Below the pieces are notes generated by a model. It was not told where the DNA came from and ran no database searches. It saw only the letters and a program-made list of their open reading frames with translations. A stretch of DNA of 64,000 nt from Lepeophtheirus salmonis (lineage: Eukaryota > Arthropoda > Copepoda > Siphonostomatoida > Caligidae), in contig NC_052135.2 of the NCBI RefSeq assembly GCF_016086655.4, forward strand, positions 10,692,363-10,756,362, written 5' to 3'. A program made the position numbers and the translations under genes. Positions 36,610 through 47,011 of this stretch are shown here, in pieces. The stretch's first letter is position 1, and each line of letters starts with the position of its first letter.

Positions 36610-36920
36610 TATATTTTTCCGATTTTGTAAATTTGAGCAATGATAACGATTCCCTATAGATCTGCAGACTGGATTGGCTACTACATGACTTTAATATGCT
36701 TCTACTCTAGCAACACTCATTTGTTTCTTTAGCCGTATGTTTTGGGTCAGTGTCGGCCTGGAATATCCATTATACGACTTATTTTCAGTGCCTTGCCCTG
36801 AAAAAAGGAGTATGTCGTTCAAGATTTCCCTGTACATGACCGTCCATGTTCCCTTTGATATTGTGAAGTCATAATTATCCCTTGGAAGAGAACCCCTCCC
36901 TCCCCCTATACAAACTTAAT
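36610..36920 (-). pseudogene. Tc1-type transposase fossil (catalytic part)
   Basis: On the minus strand, across frames, the sequence reads like the middle of a Tc1 transposase. GTWTVMYREILN is followed by WIFQADTDPKHTAKETNE, the block that normally holds the second catalytic Asp and the PKHTA motif. Remnants of the QSPDLNPIEN block follow near 36640. There are several frameshifts. It lies just upstream in coordinate terms of the NtA-domain exon, so if that gene continues leftward this fossil is in its intron. Confidence 0.55.
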
Positions 36921-37073
36921 GGATCTACCCTTATTCATGGCGATGGAGGAGGGTATTCTTGGGGTTATACCAGCCAGAACTTCATTGTAAAAATAAACCT
37001 TATTGGCCGTTCTTATCTTTGTAATTTGGCAAACTTTTAAAATCGGGAAGGGTTCAAATACTTATTTTTTTCT

Positions 37074-37277
37074 CAGATGCGTCCGTAGAGGGTGGGCTGG
37101 AGGAGCTGTAGGTCTCTCAAATGAAGGAATTTGTCCTTTTTACTAGAAAATGTAATATTATTTATCAAATTTTATTTCAACAAATGTAGCTTTTCTTAGA
37201 AATTTCCCCCAAAAAAAACAAAAAAAAAAAAAACGTATATATATATATATTTAAAATATAATCCTACTGACACCCCG
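37074..37277. repeat. CAGGGGCG-family short copy
   Basis: It starts CAGATGCGTCCGTAGAGGG, then GGGCTGGAGGAGCTGTAGG. It ends AATCCTACTGACACCCCG. The flanks TTTCT and CTTCT agree at 4 of 5. Being 204 bp, it has lost most of the internal units. It would lie in intron 1 of the NtA-domain gene. Confidence 0.5.
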
Positions 37278-37348
37278 CTTCTACACTGTATATGGGTTCG
37301 ATATTAAGACGCGTTCCAGTTCAATATGAATTTAAAAATATATCCTAC

Positions 37349-37829
37349 CTTTAATATTCTTCTTTGAATTCATCTCATGTTTCAGGTCCCACAAAAAACG
37401 CAAATTAGGAATTGTAAGTCTCAAAGGATGCCTTTGTAAACGGAAATGTTCCATTCGACGTTTAGGGAAATTTTTATCCTTTATTTCAATGTGATTTGTT
37501 ATGAATATTCTTGTGTCTCCAACTTTCAATCCCTCTTTTTTAATTCCCTCTAACACAACTCGATCTCCCAAAATATCCGTTTGTCCACGATATACTCTTT
37601 TAACTATAAGTATGGCTGACAGTCTTCTTCTCCTTGCTAGATATCTTGGAATTAACTCGGATGGGAATCGCTGTCGATAAAAAAATTTGTGAATCGTTCC
37701 AGAGAAAATGGTGTCGGACGAGGAAAATCCCATGACTTGGGTCTCGATGGATTGAATGGAAAAAGGCAGCATTAGCATTAAGATAATGACATAATAGATT
37801 GTAATGTCCTTATTTTTAAAAATATACAT
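37349..37829 (-). CDS. First coding exon of an NtA-domain (agrin-like) gene
   Basis: The exon codes for about 160 residues from an ATG at 37829. Residues about 10-27 (IYYVIILMLMLPFSIQS) form a signal peptide, so the product is secreted. From about residue 38 the sequence follows the agrin N-terminal (NtA) domain: DTIFSGTI, then SAILIVKRVYRG, GDRVVLEGI, the hallmark VGDTRIFI, and a closing RLTIPNLRFL. NtA is an OB-like fold that lets agrin bind laminin in basement membranes. The exon ends ATTAAAG at 37349, followed by donor GTAGGA, a good splice site; reading on hits a stop a few codons later. Agrin continues with Kazal/follistatin repeats, which should lie at lower coordinates but were not found here. 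No cysteine is visible in the exon, although vertebrate NtA domains have a disulphide. The product may be agrin or another NtA protein. Confidence 0.75.
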
Positions 37830-38828
37830 TATATTTTTGTACGTAGGTCTTCACTGTAATTTCACACTCAAAAGTCTTACAAAATGTTACTGAATAAGAA
37901 AATCTACATATAGATGAATCTATGTACTAAATATGTATTGTGAGCGCATGCATCTTTTTTTTTTTAGGTGGTCTACCGTCGTAAATGGCTTCATTAAGAT
38001 CCGCCCTCATAACTTTTGGAAATTCCTTAAATGTACGCATGTTTTAATATTACTAGATATATGGAGTTTTGAAGATGGAATTCTATGTAATTATTGATTT
38101 TAAAAATTATCTATTTCAATTTTTTTCTTTTAAGTGAAAAGCATCGTATATAAATTTTGAACAGTTTTGCAAAATATATAGAGGTACCTCCACGGCTCCA
38201 AAGATTTGAAATTTTACGATTAAAAAAAAGTGTTTTTACCTCAATATCATCTGAGGATTTCGTCTCACAACAAATCTTATAACAGAAGAAATTTAGCTAA
38301 AAAAATTTTTTATCGAAAGTATTGCATATCTTTTATACTGAAGTTTTGTCCTAATTGGTGAAAAAGAGCAAAGATTCCAATAACTCACATTTTTGCTATG
38401 CCCATCTGTCTGTCGTAATAGAAATTTTATCCCTATTTACAATTTATGTTTCCAAATCATTATCAATGCTCAATTTATTTCTTGAAGTAGACAGATCTGG
38501 TTAAATTAATATAAATTTGACCTCATTCTGACCTGTTTTTCATAGAAAAAGTATTTATAACCAAAATTCATTTTATCTATATATACAAAACCTTCATAGT
38601 AGTCGTAGTTGAAAACTATTATTGGCTAGTTTTAGTAGAAAATTATCATTTTTGAACAATTGTATTACGGGGTAAGCATGATAAATATAACAACCTAAAA
38701 AAAATATGTTTATTTATTTTTCAATGATAAAACTTTAATAGATTTTCCTAATTTATATTAATCTAATTTAACTTAATAAAATTCTATTAATTTCTATTGT
38801 ACATACCATATGTTTTTAAATTAAAAAT
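37830..38828. other. Upstream region of the NtA gene, no feature recognised
   Basis: This would hold the promoter and 5' UTR of the minus-strand NtA exon. I see no clear TATA or initiator I would defend. Confidence 0.35.
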
Positions 38829-39017
38829 TTAAAAGCGTATTTTTCCTTGAATGAAAGAGCTCCGATGATCTTCGACCACTTGGAGGAGGAATTGGAGCTG
38901 TGATTCATCAGATCTCAGTAGACCACTATATTCTTTACTGAAATCAACTCTTCGATCAGCAAGATCATTAACAACTTTTTAATGAATGATAGTATCAAGA
39001 GCTTGTCGGAAGTCATC
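38829..39017 (-). pseudogene. C-terminal fragment with a VVND...QFLLQVVEDHR pattern
   Basis: The minus strand reads DDFRQALDTIIH, a stop, then KVVNDLADRRVDFSKEYSGL and SDESQLQFLLQVVEDHRSSF before a final stop. The VVND-x-A-x-R and Q-x-QFLLQVV-x-x-HR pattern is one I associate with a repetitive, uncharacterised family of arthropod proteins that behave like mobile-element ORFs. This is recollection, not a search result. One internal stop (TAA, likely from CAA) makes this copy a pseudogene or a mis-set exon border. A weak acceptor (CATCTCCAACAG) lies upstream. Confidence 0.4.
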
Positions 39018-39245
39018 TCAATCATTCCATTAGTCAGAAAATGTCTCAAGAAAAGTCTGTTGGAGATGCAGACATCAAAACAGTTTCTTTGATTTTTTTT
39101 TTAACAAAATCTTCAACGTTTGTGTATTTTAATTAATTGAGAGTAAAGAACGGTCTATCTTGTGTGCTTCAAAAAAAAAAATTGATGTTGAATTCCATTG
39201 GTCTCAATGAATGGAGGAATATTTATTAGTCATTATTAGGTGCAC

Positions 39246-39395
39246 TTAAGGCCTAAGAAGCAGACATCCAGGCTCGAAGAAACACTCTCTTGTCTTGATG
39301 TTATCTTTTTGTCTCCTATTAATCAATGCTGACCGCTTCTGTTCTATCGCCAGCTTCAAACGTTCAAGTTGTGCACAGTAGAGAGCAGAGCACAT
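39246..39395 (-). other. Small 49-codon frame, unassigned
   Basis: It begins MCSALYCAQLERLKLAIEQK, continues through a basic stretch (INRRQKDNIKTR), and ends ECFFEPGCLLLRP. The residue mix is more protein-like than the A/T background. It may be a separate small gene, an exon, or part of the same fossil as 38829-39017, which lies 229 bp downstream on the same strand. I do not recognise a family. Confidence 0.25.
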
Positions 39396-39917
39396 CTATT
39401 TATAGTATTAACTTTGTTGAAATTCTATTTTTATTTAATAAAATTTTTCTTGTTGAAGTTTAAAATTCAGAGTGTTCCGATTTCAATTGATCACTCGGTA
39501 TCTGATGTGACCAATAATGAACAAGATTGTTTTAAAAAAAGAGGAGGGAAATCATAATCACTTCTTCCCCAACCTAATATGTATATATTAAGTTAAAAAA
39601 CATATGGGGATTTTCTCTTCTTTTTGATTTTTGTTCAAGATTGTTTTTATGTTGACACAAGAAATATGTATATTAAATTATGCAATATTTTTTTTTTTTT
39701 TGAAGATGTAATTTGATGATTATATTAATATTTCGTATCTTACTTCACTAAACTCCAATATAAACTCATTGAGTAAAGATATAATATAATTTTGTTTGAT
39801 AAAGACTTTGACTTTCTAGTGAAGAGCCAAAGACGAAATTAATTCAACAATTTAAAATGAATATTCATTAGCTTTTTATAGCGGGAACAAACTGTGAAAA
39901 TGAAAGGATCTCCATTT

Positions 39918-40053
39918 TTATGCAACAGCATCATAGCCAAATGGAATATACAATTGCAGGTCTGTAAGTGTTCCACTGTTCTGGCGTTCAGTTATCTGGA
40001 AGGAATTCGTGATTAGAGATGTGGAAGCTAGTATTTTTGACAACTTGACCCAC
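39918..40053 (-). other. Candidate terminal exon, unassigned
   Basis: Reading the minus strand, a pyrimidine-rich stretch ends TTTTGTTATTGTAG, a good splice acceptor. The following 45 codons are open in one frame (WVKLSKILASTSLITNSFQI, then TERQNSGTLTDLQLYIPFGY and DAVA) to a TAA. If real, this is the 3' coding exon of a minus-strand gene whose other exons lie at higher coordinates. I found none. A chance frame of this length in A/T-rich DNA is possible. Confidence 0.25.
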
Positions 40054-40739
40054 CTACAATAACAAAAGTTAAAAAATCACCAGATCAGCTTTCAAATATA
40101 TATTTTTAGACTTTGTTTATGTATTAGTAAAATATGATTTTGGCCTTACGTCAATATCCGATGTTTTCCCCAGATTGCATACAAAACATGTTGAAAAAGG
40201 CTTGAAGTATAAAAAAAGTATAGATTATAGGTGTTGGACTTTTAGCAACCGCTAATTTTAGAGAAAATTTCAAAAGAAATTCTGGAGATATATTTGAAAG
40301 ATACATTTTTTTTTTTTAATGCAAACACTGATTTTGCAAGGGATTTCCATTTTAAGACTAAATGCCACAAGAATGAGTGCGTTCACCTGAATTTTTATTT
40401 ATGTGGGTGCACAATTCTGAAGATATTTTTTTAAATGCTCCATTAATTGGTTAGATGGAGTTGCATTGACTAAGTAGTTATAAGTAAACATTATAGTATT
40501 ACATATACTCCAATAACCATGTCTGAAGTCCATATCCATATATTTCTTTTTCGAGGAATTCTCTATATAACATCTTGCGTACGCCCCTGTCTATATGTAT
40601 TACCCCAAATATGAAATATATTTCAATATCACTCGGACAATTTTGTTATGTAAATTAGCAAGTTAATGCCTTTAAAATAGTAATTATGCATATTCATTAT
40701 ATACAAGCGGTAGTTCCCGCCATTTCCAGGAGTTATTAA

Positions 40740-41160
40740 GTGTTGACGAACATACAATTTTTTTTTTTAATTTGCTTGGTTTTTGGATTTTTTTGAAAAA
40801 AATTACAAAAATTAAATTTCAAAAATCTCTAGCTGTTTTCAAAAAAAATAATTTTTTGGAAAAAAAGTTCAAAAATTAAATTTTGAATGTAAATGTTTTG
40901 AAAAAAAAATCAAAATATTAATTTTTTTGGAGAAAAATTTCAAAAATACATTAATATTTACAGAAAATTAGTTTTTTTTTGAGAAAAATAAAAAGTTTAA
41001 TTTTTTGAAATAAAAAATTGAAAGTGAAGTTAATTTTTTTTTTTTTAAATTGAAAAAAAAATAAATTTTTCGAAAAAAACAAATGAAAATTAAATTAAAT
41101 TTCAAATATTAAATTTTTTAGTAAAAAGCAAAAATTCCTTAATTTTTTTGGTGGAGAGGT
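40740..41160. repeat. CAGGGGCG-family interior (reverse orientation)
   Basis: There are antisense units throughout, closing with AGTAAAAAGCAAAAATTCC and TTAATTTTTTTGGTGGAG. An isolated family terminus (TTGCGTACGCCCCTG) lies at 40575-40589, about 150 bp to the left. Confidence 0.45.
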
Positions 41161-41179
41161 GCTATTTTTTTTCATAACT

Positions 41180-41289
41180 TAGAAAAGTAATCAATAAGAA
41201 TCGGAATTGCAAATTAAATATTATTTTTCCGATTCCGGAAAAAGCGTCCGATTCTCTGATCCCGATCCTGATTAATCGTCCCATCACTA
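41180..41289. mobile_element. Right end of TAGTGATGGG-type hAT
   Basis: The segment ends ATTAATCGTCCCATCACTA and carries AATCGG/CCGATT words like the 17464-18178 element. The left end is not found. Confidence 0.45.
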
Positions 41290-42350
41290 ATCTAATGTCA
41301 CCTTCTTTTTTTAAAATTATATTTAAAGTACTTTACGTTTTCTTTAATTTTTAATATGAATTGAACTAAACTCTTGCGAGATTTCATTTATTTTATATAG
41401 TCCTCCCTGTATTTGTTCACTCTTTTTTTCTTTATATAGTATTGGTATCAGGGAGCACTATATAAAGTTTTCATATATTCATTAATTATTATTTATTCGC
41501 TAAATGGCTCTTAAGTTGTTAAAGTTACTTTTTAAAGACTTTTTCACGACAATTTACATGATTTTCTGCAAAAAAAAAAGCAGTCAAATTGTATATCATG
41601 GTCACATAAAGACATGCCCTAATTTATTTAGATTGAAAGAAGCAAGAGTGGATGTTATTATAATAACTCAGGGCTGTACTCTTTTTTTTTTTTTTTTGAT
41701 ATAATAATTTATATTCTAACTTTAGCAACATACTATGTATTTACTGGTATTTTTTCCATAAATTCCTTCCTCTGAATTGCTACATCTCTCCAACCTTTCT
41801 CTTAAATTTTTGCAACACTAACTAACAACCTTTATATATTTTATCTATATTAATCAAGTAAAGTCCATCCATACGCATGTGTCTTTATACTAAGTAAAGT
41901 CATGTTTGAGTGTATTTTGGAATTGTCGAGATACTTGATCTTAAAAAAAAATCAATGGAGCGTGCGCGTCATATTAAAAGAAAAAAGGATGCATATATGT
42001 GTAGAGTACTTTAGTCTATAGAGACTAAAGTACTCCCGGCTCATCACATCCTATTAAAGAAATATATTATACAATATATTTTGTTATTCTTTCACTCTTG
42101 AGAAGAGAACTTCTCAGTATTTAGTAACTACATGTGATTGTGCTCATGAAAAATAGAGAGTAACACGGAGCATCTTACGGGAGTTATCTTCTATGCTCAT
42201 AAACCTATGTGTTTCTATTAGTCAACGTCTAATAGCTGCATGCATTTCTGGGGGATACTCCCGCTAGTTTTAAATAAACGAAGAAATGAAAAAAAGTATT
42301 GTTGCTTCAATAGTGTCCAAGGGGATATGGAGATACACTGTATGTATATA
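41290..42350. other. Gene-free stretch with a perfect palindrome
   Basis: No gene is present. GAGTACTTTAGTCT at 42004-42017 pairs perfectly with AGACTAAAGTACTC at 42022-42035 across a four-base loop. Confidence 0.5.
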
Positions 42351-43178
42351 TGAGGGTCGTTTGAAAAGTCCGTGCAAAGTACAAGAGATGGCACTACTGG
42401 TCCGTATCGAGATTATGTTTATTTTCTAGCATATCTTGAAAGAACACGCACCAACTTACAGCCAGATCGGTCTATTTCTTTCTATTTGGCATTCGTTTGA
42501 ATCGAGGAAGTGGAGTGATTTTCAAAAAATGGACGAACAAGAATTTCGTGTGTTGATAATACATTACGTTATGAAAGATATAACACCTCAGGAGACTAAA
42601 AATAAACTTGATAAACACTATGGGGACTCTGCACCTCCGATTAGAACAGTTTATAAGGGGTTTCAAAATATTCGGAGTGGGCATATGGGGGCAAGTGACG
42701 CTGAACGTTCTGTACGCCCTGTTGAAGTTACTACTCCAGAAATCATTGATAAAATCCATGATATGGTGATGGATGACAGAACAATGATGGTACTTGAGAT
42801 TGCTCGTGCTGTGGGCATCTCGAATGAACGGGTACATAATATTTTGCATCAGCATTTAGACATGACACAGTTATCCCCAAGATGGGTGCTCACGCTTGAC
42901 CAAGCGTCATTTTGTGACTGTTTTGTGACATGTATACATAACTACACTTCTAAAACCAAAAAAACAATCTAAAAAATGGGTTATCAGGGGAGAATCTGCA
43001 CCAAAAAAGGCAAAGACCGTTCCTCGATTCAAACGAATGCCAAGCAGAAAGAAATGTACCGATCTGACTGAAACTTTGTGTGTGTTCTTCCAAGAGATGC
43101 TACTAACTAAACATAACTTCGATACACGTCAGTAGTGGCATCTCTTGGACTTTGCAAGGACTTTTTAAACGACCCTCG
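42351..43178 (+). mobile_element. Mariner element with long TIRs, internally deleted
   Basis: The ends are TGAGGGTCGTTTGAAAAGTC and its inverted partner GACTTTTTAAACGACCCTCG. TA lies on each side (42349-42350, 43179-43180). The inverted repeats run about 160 bp inward and include words such as GATCGGT and GGCATTCGTTTGAATCGAGG at both sides. At 828 bp it is shorter than an intact mariner. A solo end is at 16329-16445. Confidence 0.8.
42529..43030 (+). pseudogene. Mariner transposase, internally deleted and frameshifted
   Basis: From ATG at 42529 the frame gives both DNA-binding helix-turn-helix motifs. The first is FRVLIIHYVMKDITPQETKN with KHYGDSAPPIRTVYKGFQNI. The second reads TMMVLEIARAVGISNERVHN with ILHQHLDM. 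It then shows the linker WVLTLDQ. A deletion follows and the frame shifts +1: CIHNYTSKTKKQSKKW corresponds to the first catalytic-D block, whose Asp is lost. After KKAKTVP the sequence jumps to the 3' inverted repeat, so the second and third catalytic residues are gone. The first 31 codons of the open frame upstream of 42529 are inverted-repeat sequence, which is why I place the start at the internal MDEQEF. The HTH half is intact, so a DNA-binding but inactive protein is possible. Confidence 0.8.
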
Positions 43179-43180
43179 TA

Positions 43181-43840
43181 TACATATCGAAGAAATATAC
43201 AAAAGACATACACCAAAGATATATATTTATTCTAAATATAATAAAGAGTGTCTGTAAAATACGTGAATGAACATGAGTTATAAGAATTAAAACCTTATTT
43301 TTCACATTGTCATCATTCTTCAATGTTGATTTAAGAATTGATAAGTTATAAAAAGTGATTTATGACAAACTATTATTTGATAAGTTTACTTATCTACCGA
43401 ATATTTATATAAAAGTATATTCTTAGCAAGTGAAGTCCTTTTTAAAAATAAATTGCTCTCAAACTAATCGAATAATCCCATCGAAAGAGGACATAATTCT
43501 TTGGATTTGAAGATTTTGATATGATCAGACAATTGATCATATCTAACCAAAATTAGTTCAGAAATATAGTAAATGATTTCTTAAACAATGTAATTAGAGC
43601 ATAAATAAATACCATTTCAAAGGTTATTGATGATGATTGTCATACGAAGTTGAAACTATAATCAACTGCCTACTTTTATTTGATATTAATATCTTTCTCC
43701 TGGACATTGAAAGATGAATAAAAATCAACTGGAACCTATCAATCATTCTGAATCATACTCGAATCGTTAATCTTATGAAATTGTCAATATTGAGCAATTG
43801 ACTTACAATACTAAATATGGCTTCATTTAAATAAAAAGTA
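43181..43840. other. Gene-free stretch
   Basis: A short palindrome (GATATGATCA ... TGATCATATC, 43518-43543) is the only structure seen. Confidence 0.4.
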
Positions 43841-44506
43841 AACTGGGTGCGGCAAACTAAATCTCTACATTTCGTTTTTGCTACATAAATCAAGGTTTTT
43901 GTGAATAGCGTAAAATTGTTCCGGTCAAATATTAAAAATAAACAAAAAAATGAAATAAACGAAAAAACTTCCCTCCTTCTAAGTGTCTAAAAAGCCAAGA
44001 AAATGCTATCTGAACATGAACAACGAATTTCGGTGCACGCACTTTTGGACGCTAAAAAGAAGCAGTTGGGGATATCCAGGGCAACCTTCAGCGTCAACAT
44101 GGTGTTCCAGCAGGATGGTGCGTCTGCACACACGTCTAAAAAGGCCCAGAAGTGGTTGGAGGACAACTTGCCTTTCTACCCAAAGAAAATGTGGCCCCTA
44201 CTCACCAGAGGCCAACTCAAAGGACTTCACTTTTTGGGTGCATGTTGAGTCCAAGGCCTGCACCGTCTATCACCCAAATATCATCAACCTCAAGGATATC
44301 GTCTACCAGCACTAAGAGGTCATATCTGAGGACTACATCCGCAATGGGTGCCAGGCCATTGCTGCCAAGGAGGGCTATATCAATGATTAGAGTAGCCAAG
44401 ATATCCTATTTGTTATTTTCATTTTATTGACATACCCTACTACACCTTGTCGCTGAAATACATCTGGATAAAGTTCTTGATTGAAAGATATTTTCGCCGC
44501 ACCCGT
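43841..44506 (+). mobile_element. Internally deleted mariner-like element, GGGTGCGGC ends
   Basis: The left end ACTGGGTGCGGCAAA and the right end TTTTCGCCGCACCCGTT are inverted repeats, with TA close to both outer edges. At about 666 bp it is half the expected size. Confidence 0.65.
44003..44390 (+). pseudogene. Mariner-like transposase remnant
   Basis: It starts MLSEHEQRISVHALLDAKKK, the beginning of the HTH. It is joined by deletion to the second catalytic block NMVFQQDGASAHTSKKAQKW, where QQDGAxAHT is diagnostic. A frameshift near 44190 moves to a frame reading WVHVESKACTVYHPNI. After a stop, EVISEDYIRNGCQAIAAKEG and YIND end the gene. The second HTH and first catalytic region are missing. 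It is enclosed by the 43841-44506 TIRs and is non-functional. Confidence 0.75.
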
Positions 44507-45765
44507 TAGGCTTAATATACCAGAATTCAGAAAGGGGGTTTTGACTGCATATCTATGTACATTGTACTCAGACATCTTCACTCATAATTAATCTTGATGC
44601 AATCTGGGAAATGAATTTATACACAGCTGCATCAATCCAAAAATATCCAAAATATAAACTACGAATGTTAAAAATACTCGTTATGGTATTTGCATGGAAG
44701 TTTGATACCCTTCAGCAATATTGAATTATTTTTTCTACGAAATTTATTTTTTTATTTCTTCTCTTACTTCATTAACAGTTTCCATTATTATTCGTTGTCC
44801 AACTGTGTGTACATTTGTTTTTGGCACTCCACATAACATTAATTTCTAATACTTTAGTCACTAAAATAAAATTTAAGGACTGAGCTCTGATACTTATTTG
44901 ATTGGATTTGGAGTTCAGTACAGTGATTCTGATCGTTTGAATATCCAAAGTATTTCGCTGGGATAGAATTTGTTTTTCTTCAAAAGGAAAAATAAGGATT
45001 AATTTGAAGTATCCCTTAGAAAAGGAACTTTAATGAAACCTTTGAAATTCAATTACATAACTTTAAAATTGAAACTTCTGAAATTCAGTAATATAACTTT
45101 AAAATTAAAACTAGTAAATCCCTTAACAAATTGATAATGTCGTTAAAAAAAGTCATTTTTAAACCTAAAACATTACAAACATAACTTTTCACTAAAATAC
45201 AACAGAAGATCAATTAATAGGTAGCTCTAAAAACTAAATACCCTAGTACATCCGCTAAAATAAAAATTTGGAAGAAATTGACCTTTATTGTTCTCGTTTA
45301 TATGACCTTAAAACTGTACTTTATTGATTTTAAATGTTATATAAGTAGATTTTCTATTTAAAAGAAAAACAAAAAAAACATCTATCCAATTCTAAAAAGT
45401 TATTTTTCGGAAAAATATGTATTTCATTTTTTCAAAAGACCTTCATTATACAAAAATAATCACAAATTTCTAATGACATCCTATTTTTCCCTCGATCGCA
45501 ACGGCTCCGATTATAAGGTTTCAATACTCCCAGATGATCAAAGTTTCTTTAGCTTAGCTTACTTTTCAATTTAAACTGTACTTAAGTTTTTATATTTCAG
45601 TAGGTGAATTTCCTTGTTCCCGTGCTATTATTTTAATTACTTTTATATTTTTTTAAACGATGCACGTATCACTAAAGTCATACAATAGCAAAGGACCAAT
45701 AAAAAAACTTACAAGTGACTTAATAAAAATCCTATTTGTAATGATTATTTTCGATAAATCCTAAA
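44507..45765. other. Gene-free stretch
   Basis: A/T-rich DNA with no supported feature. Confidence 0.4.
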
Positions 45766-46302
45766 ATTGTTACTGATTCAATTTCTGAATATTTGAAGCG
45801 ATCTCATAGAATCTACAAGTTTTGTTTGAAAAAGTACTGTCAAAAATGTATAAAAAATATATTCATTGATCTCACAAAAAGAAAAGATACTGAATGGAAA
45901 ATCCTTTCCATTCAGTATACATCTTTTCAAAAGGAGGCCTTAAGGGGATTTTATACAACTTTATCAAACAATCATATTAGTGGTATATCAGAATCATTGT
46001 CTATAGCAGGGAGAATTCTGTAGAGAGGTTCTCTAGTTAATGACTCGAGTTCTACAGTGGACATCATCCAACAAAATTATAAAAAGAAGTACTTCTTCAA
46101 GCAACATGAAGGACTGTGGGAAGCCGTGGAGAAAAATATTATTTCTGTCCATGACCCTTTATCGGACAATAGTTTATCAAAGGGGAAGTTACTATATCCG
46201 TCAATAAGTAGATACCAGGTGTACCATGCACATGCACCGAGGCCAGTGAAACAAAAATCTGGAGAAATCATATTGGACGAGCCAATTAAGTTAGCCAAAG
46301 AA
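45766..46302 (+). other. Unassigned reading frame split by a mariner-like insertion
   Basis: One frame is open for roughly 180 codons with a single in-frame TAG at 46021-46023. It runs from IVTDSISEYLKRSHRIYKF through KDTEWKILSIQYTSFQKEAL to the second half HEGLWEAVEKNIISVHDPLS and KSGEIILDEPIKLAKEY. The residue use is normal for a protein, with no signal peptide or membrane segment. It ends exactly at the TA target of the 46305-47009 element; the frame does not obviously continue on the far side. It may be an exon of a host gene or of a larger element. I do not recognise it. Confidence 0.4.
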
Positions 46303-46304
46303 TA

Positions 46305-47009
46305 TACCGGTAGTTGCATAAATACGCGGACTAATTTTTAAACGCGGATATCTCGAGGTTCCGTGGCCGGAAATAAAAAAAATCCAGCACAAGTAACTCG
46401 GTAAATCTTTTGGCATTGTTTTTGTTTTTCTTACTCACATCAAACAAAGTCGTTTACGATGAATGACGAGGCCAAACGTCATATGGTTGCCACTCTCCTC
46501 CGCGCGGGTAGGTCTGTCAAGGAGATAATCAAGGACACTTGACTATCCAGCACTACTATGTTCAAGGTCCAGAAGCTTGTCAAGGAGGGAACAGATCTGA
46601 AGGAGGGTGTTCGGACGGGCAGACCACGGAAAATCAATGTGGATAAGGTGAAGGAGACCTTCACAAACACATTTGGCCACCTCAATCACCTGATTTGAAT
46701 CCCCTTGATGGCAAAATGAAAAGAAGGCCTGTGCTACCCGCCACCCGAATTTGGACTCATTGAAGGCCAGCGTGAAGGAGCAACGGTCAGCCATGGAAGA
46801 CCATTACATTACAATGTGTGCAAGGCCTTCCGCAGGTGCTTGGAGGGTGTCATAGCAGCTGATGGTGGTTATATTCAGTCACTATATTAAATTTTATACC
46901 AGAATAAATTCTCTATTTTATCATTCTCAAAAAAAATACGTCATACGAATTTTATTACACATTTACTTATTTGCCACAAATAGTCCGCGTATTTATGCAA
47001 CTACCGGTA
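46305..47009 (+). mobile_element. Internally deleted mariner-like element with perfect TIRs
   Basis: The ends ACCGGTAGTTGCATAAATAC and GTATTTATGCAACTACCGGT are perfect inverted repeats of about 28 bp (they continue GCGGACTA). They are set in TA (46303-46304, 47010-47011). Perfect TIRs and clean TA duplications suggest a recent insertion. The element is 705 bp. Confidence 0.85.
46459..46890 (+). pseudogene. Mariner-like transposase remnant (HTH joined to C-terminus)
   Basis: ATG at 46459 begins MNDEAKRHMVATLLRAGRSV and KEIIKDT, then a stop where a residue should be, and LSSTTMFKVQKLVKEGTDLK with the GRPRK motif. After VKETFTNTFG the sequence jumps to WPPQSPDLNPLDG, the block before the third catalytic residue. 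It ends VCKAFRRCLEGVIAADGGYI. The first two catalytic residues are deleted. Frame shifts around 46690-46740 break the tail. It is non-autonomous but young, given the intact TIRs. Confidence 0.8.
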
Positions 47010-47011
47010 TA

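Noticed and set aside
42472..42855. Minus-strand frame of 127 codons
   Set aside because: It is antisense to the mariner HTH region, which has clear family motifs on the plus strand.
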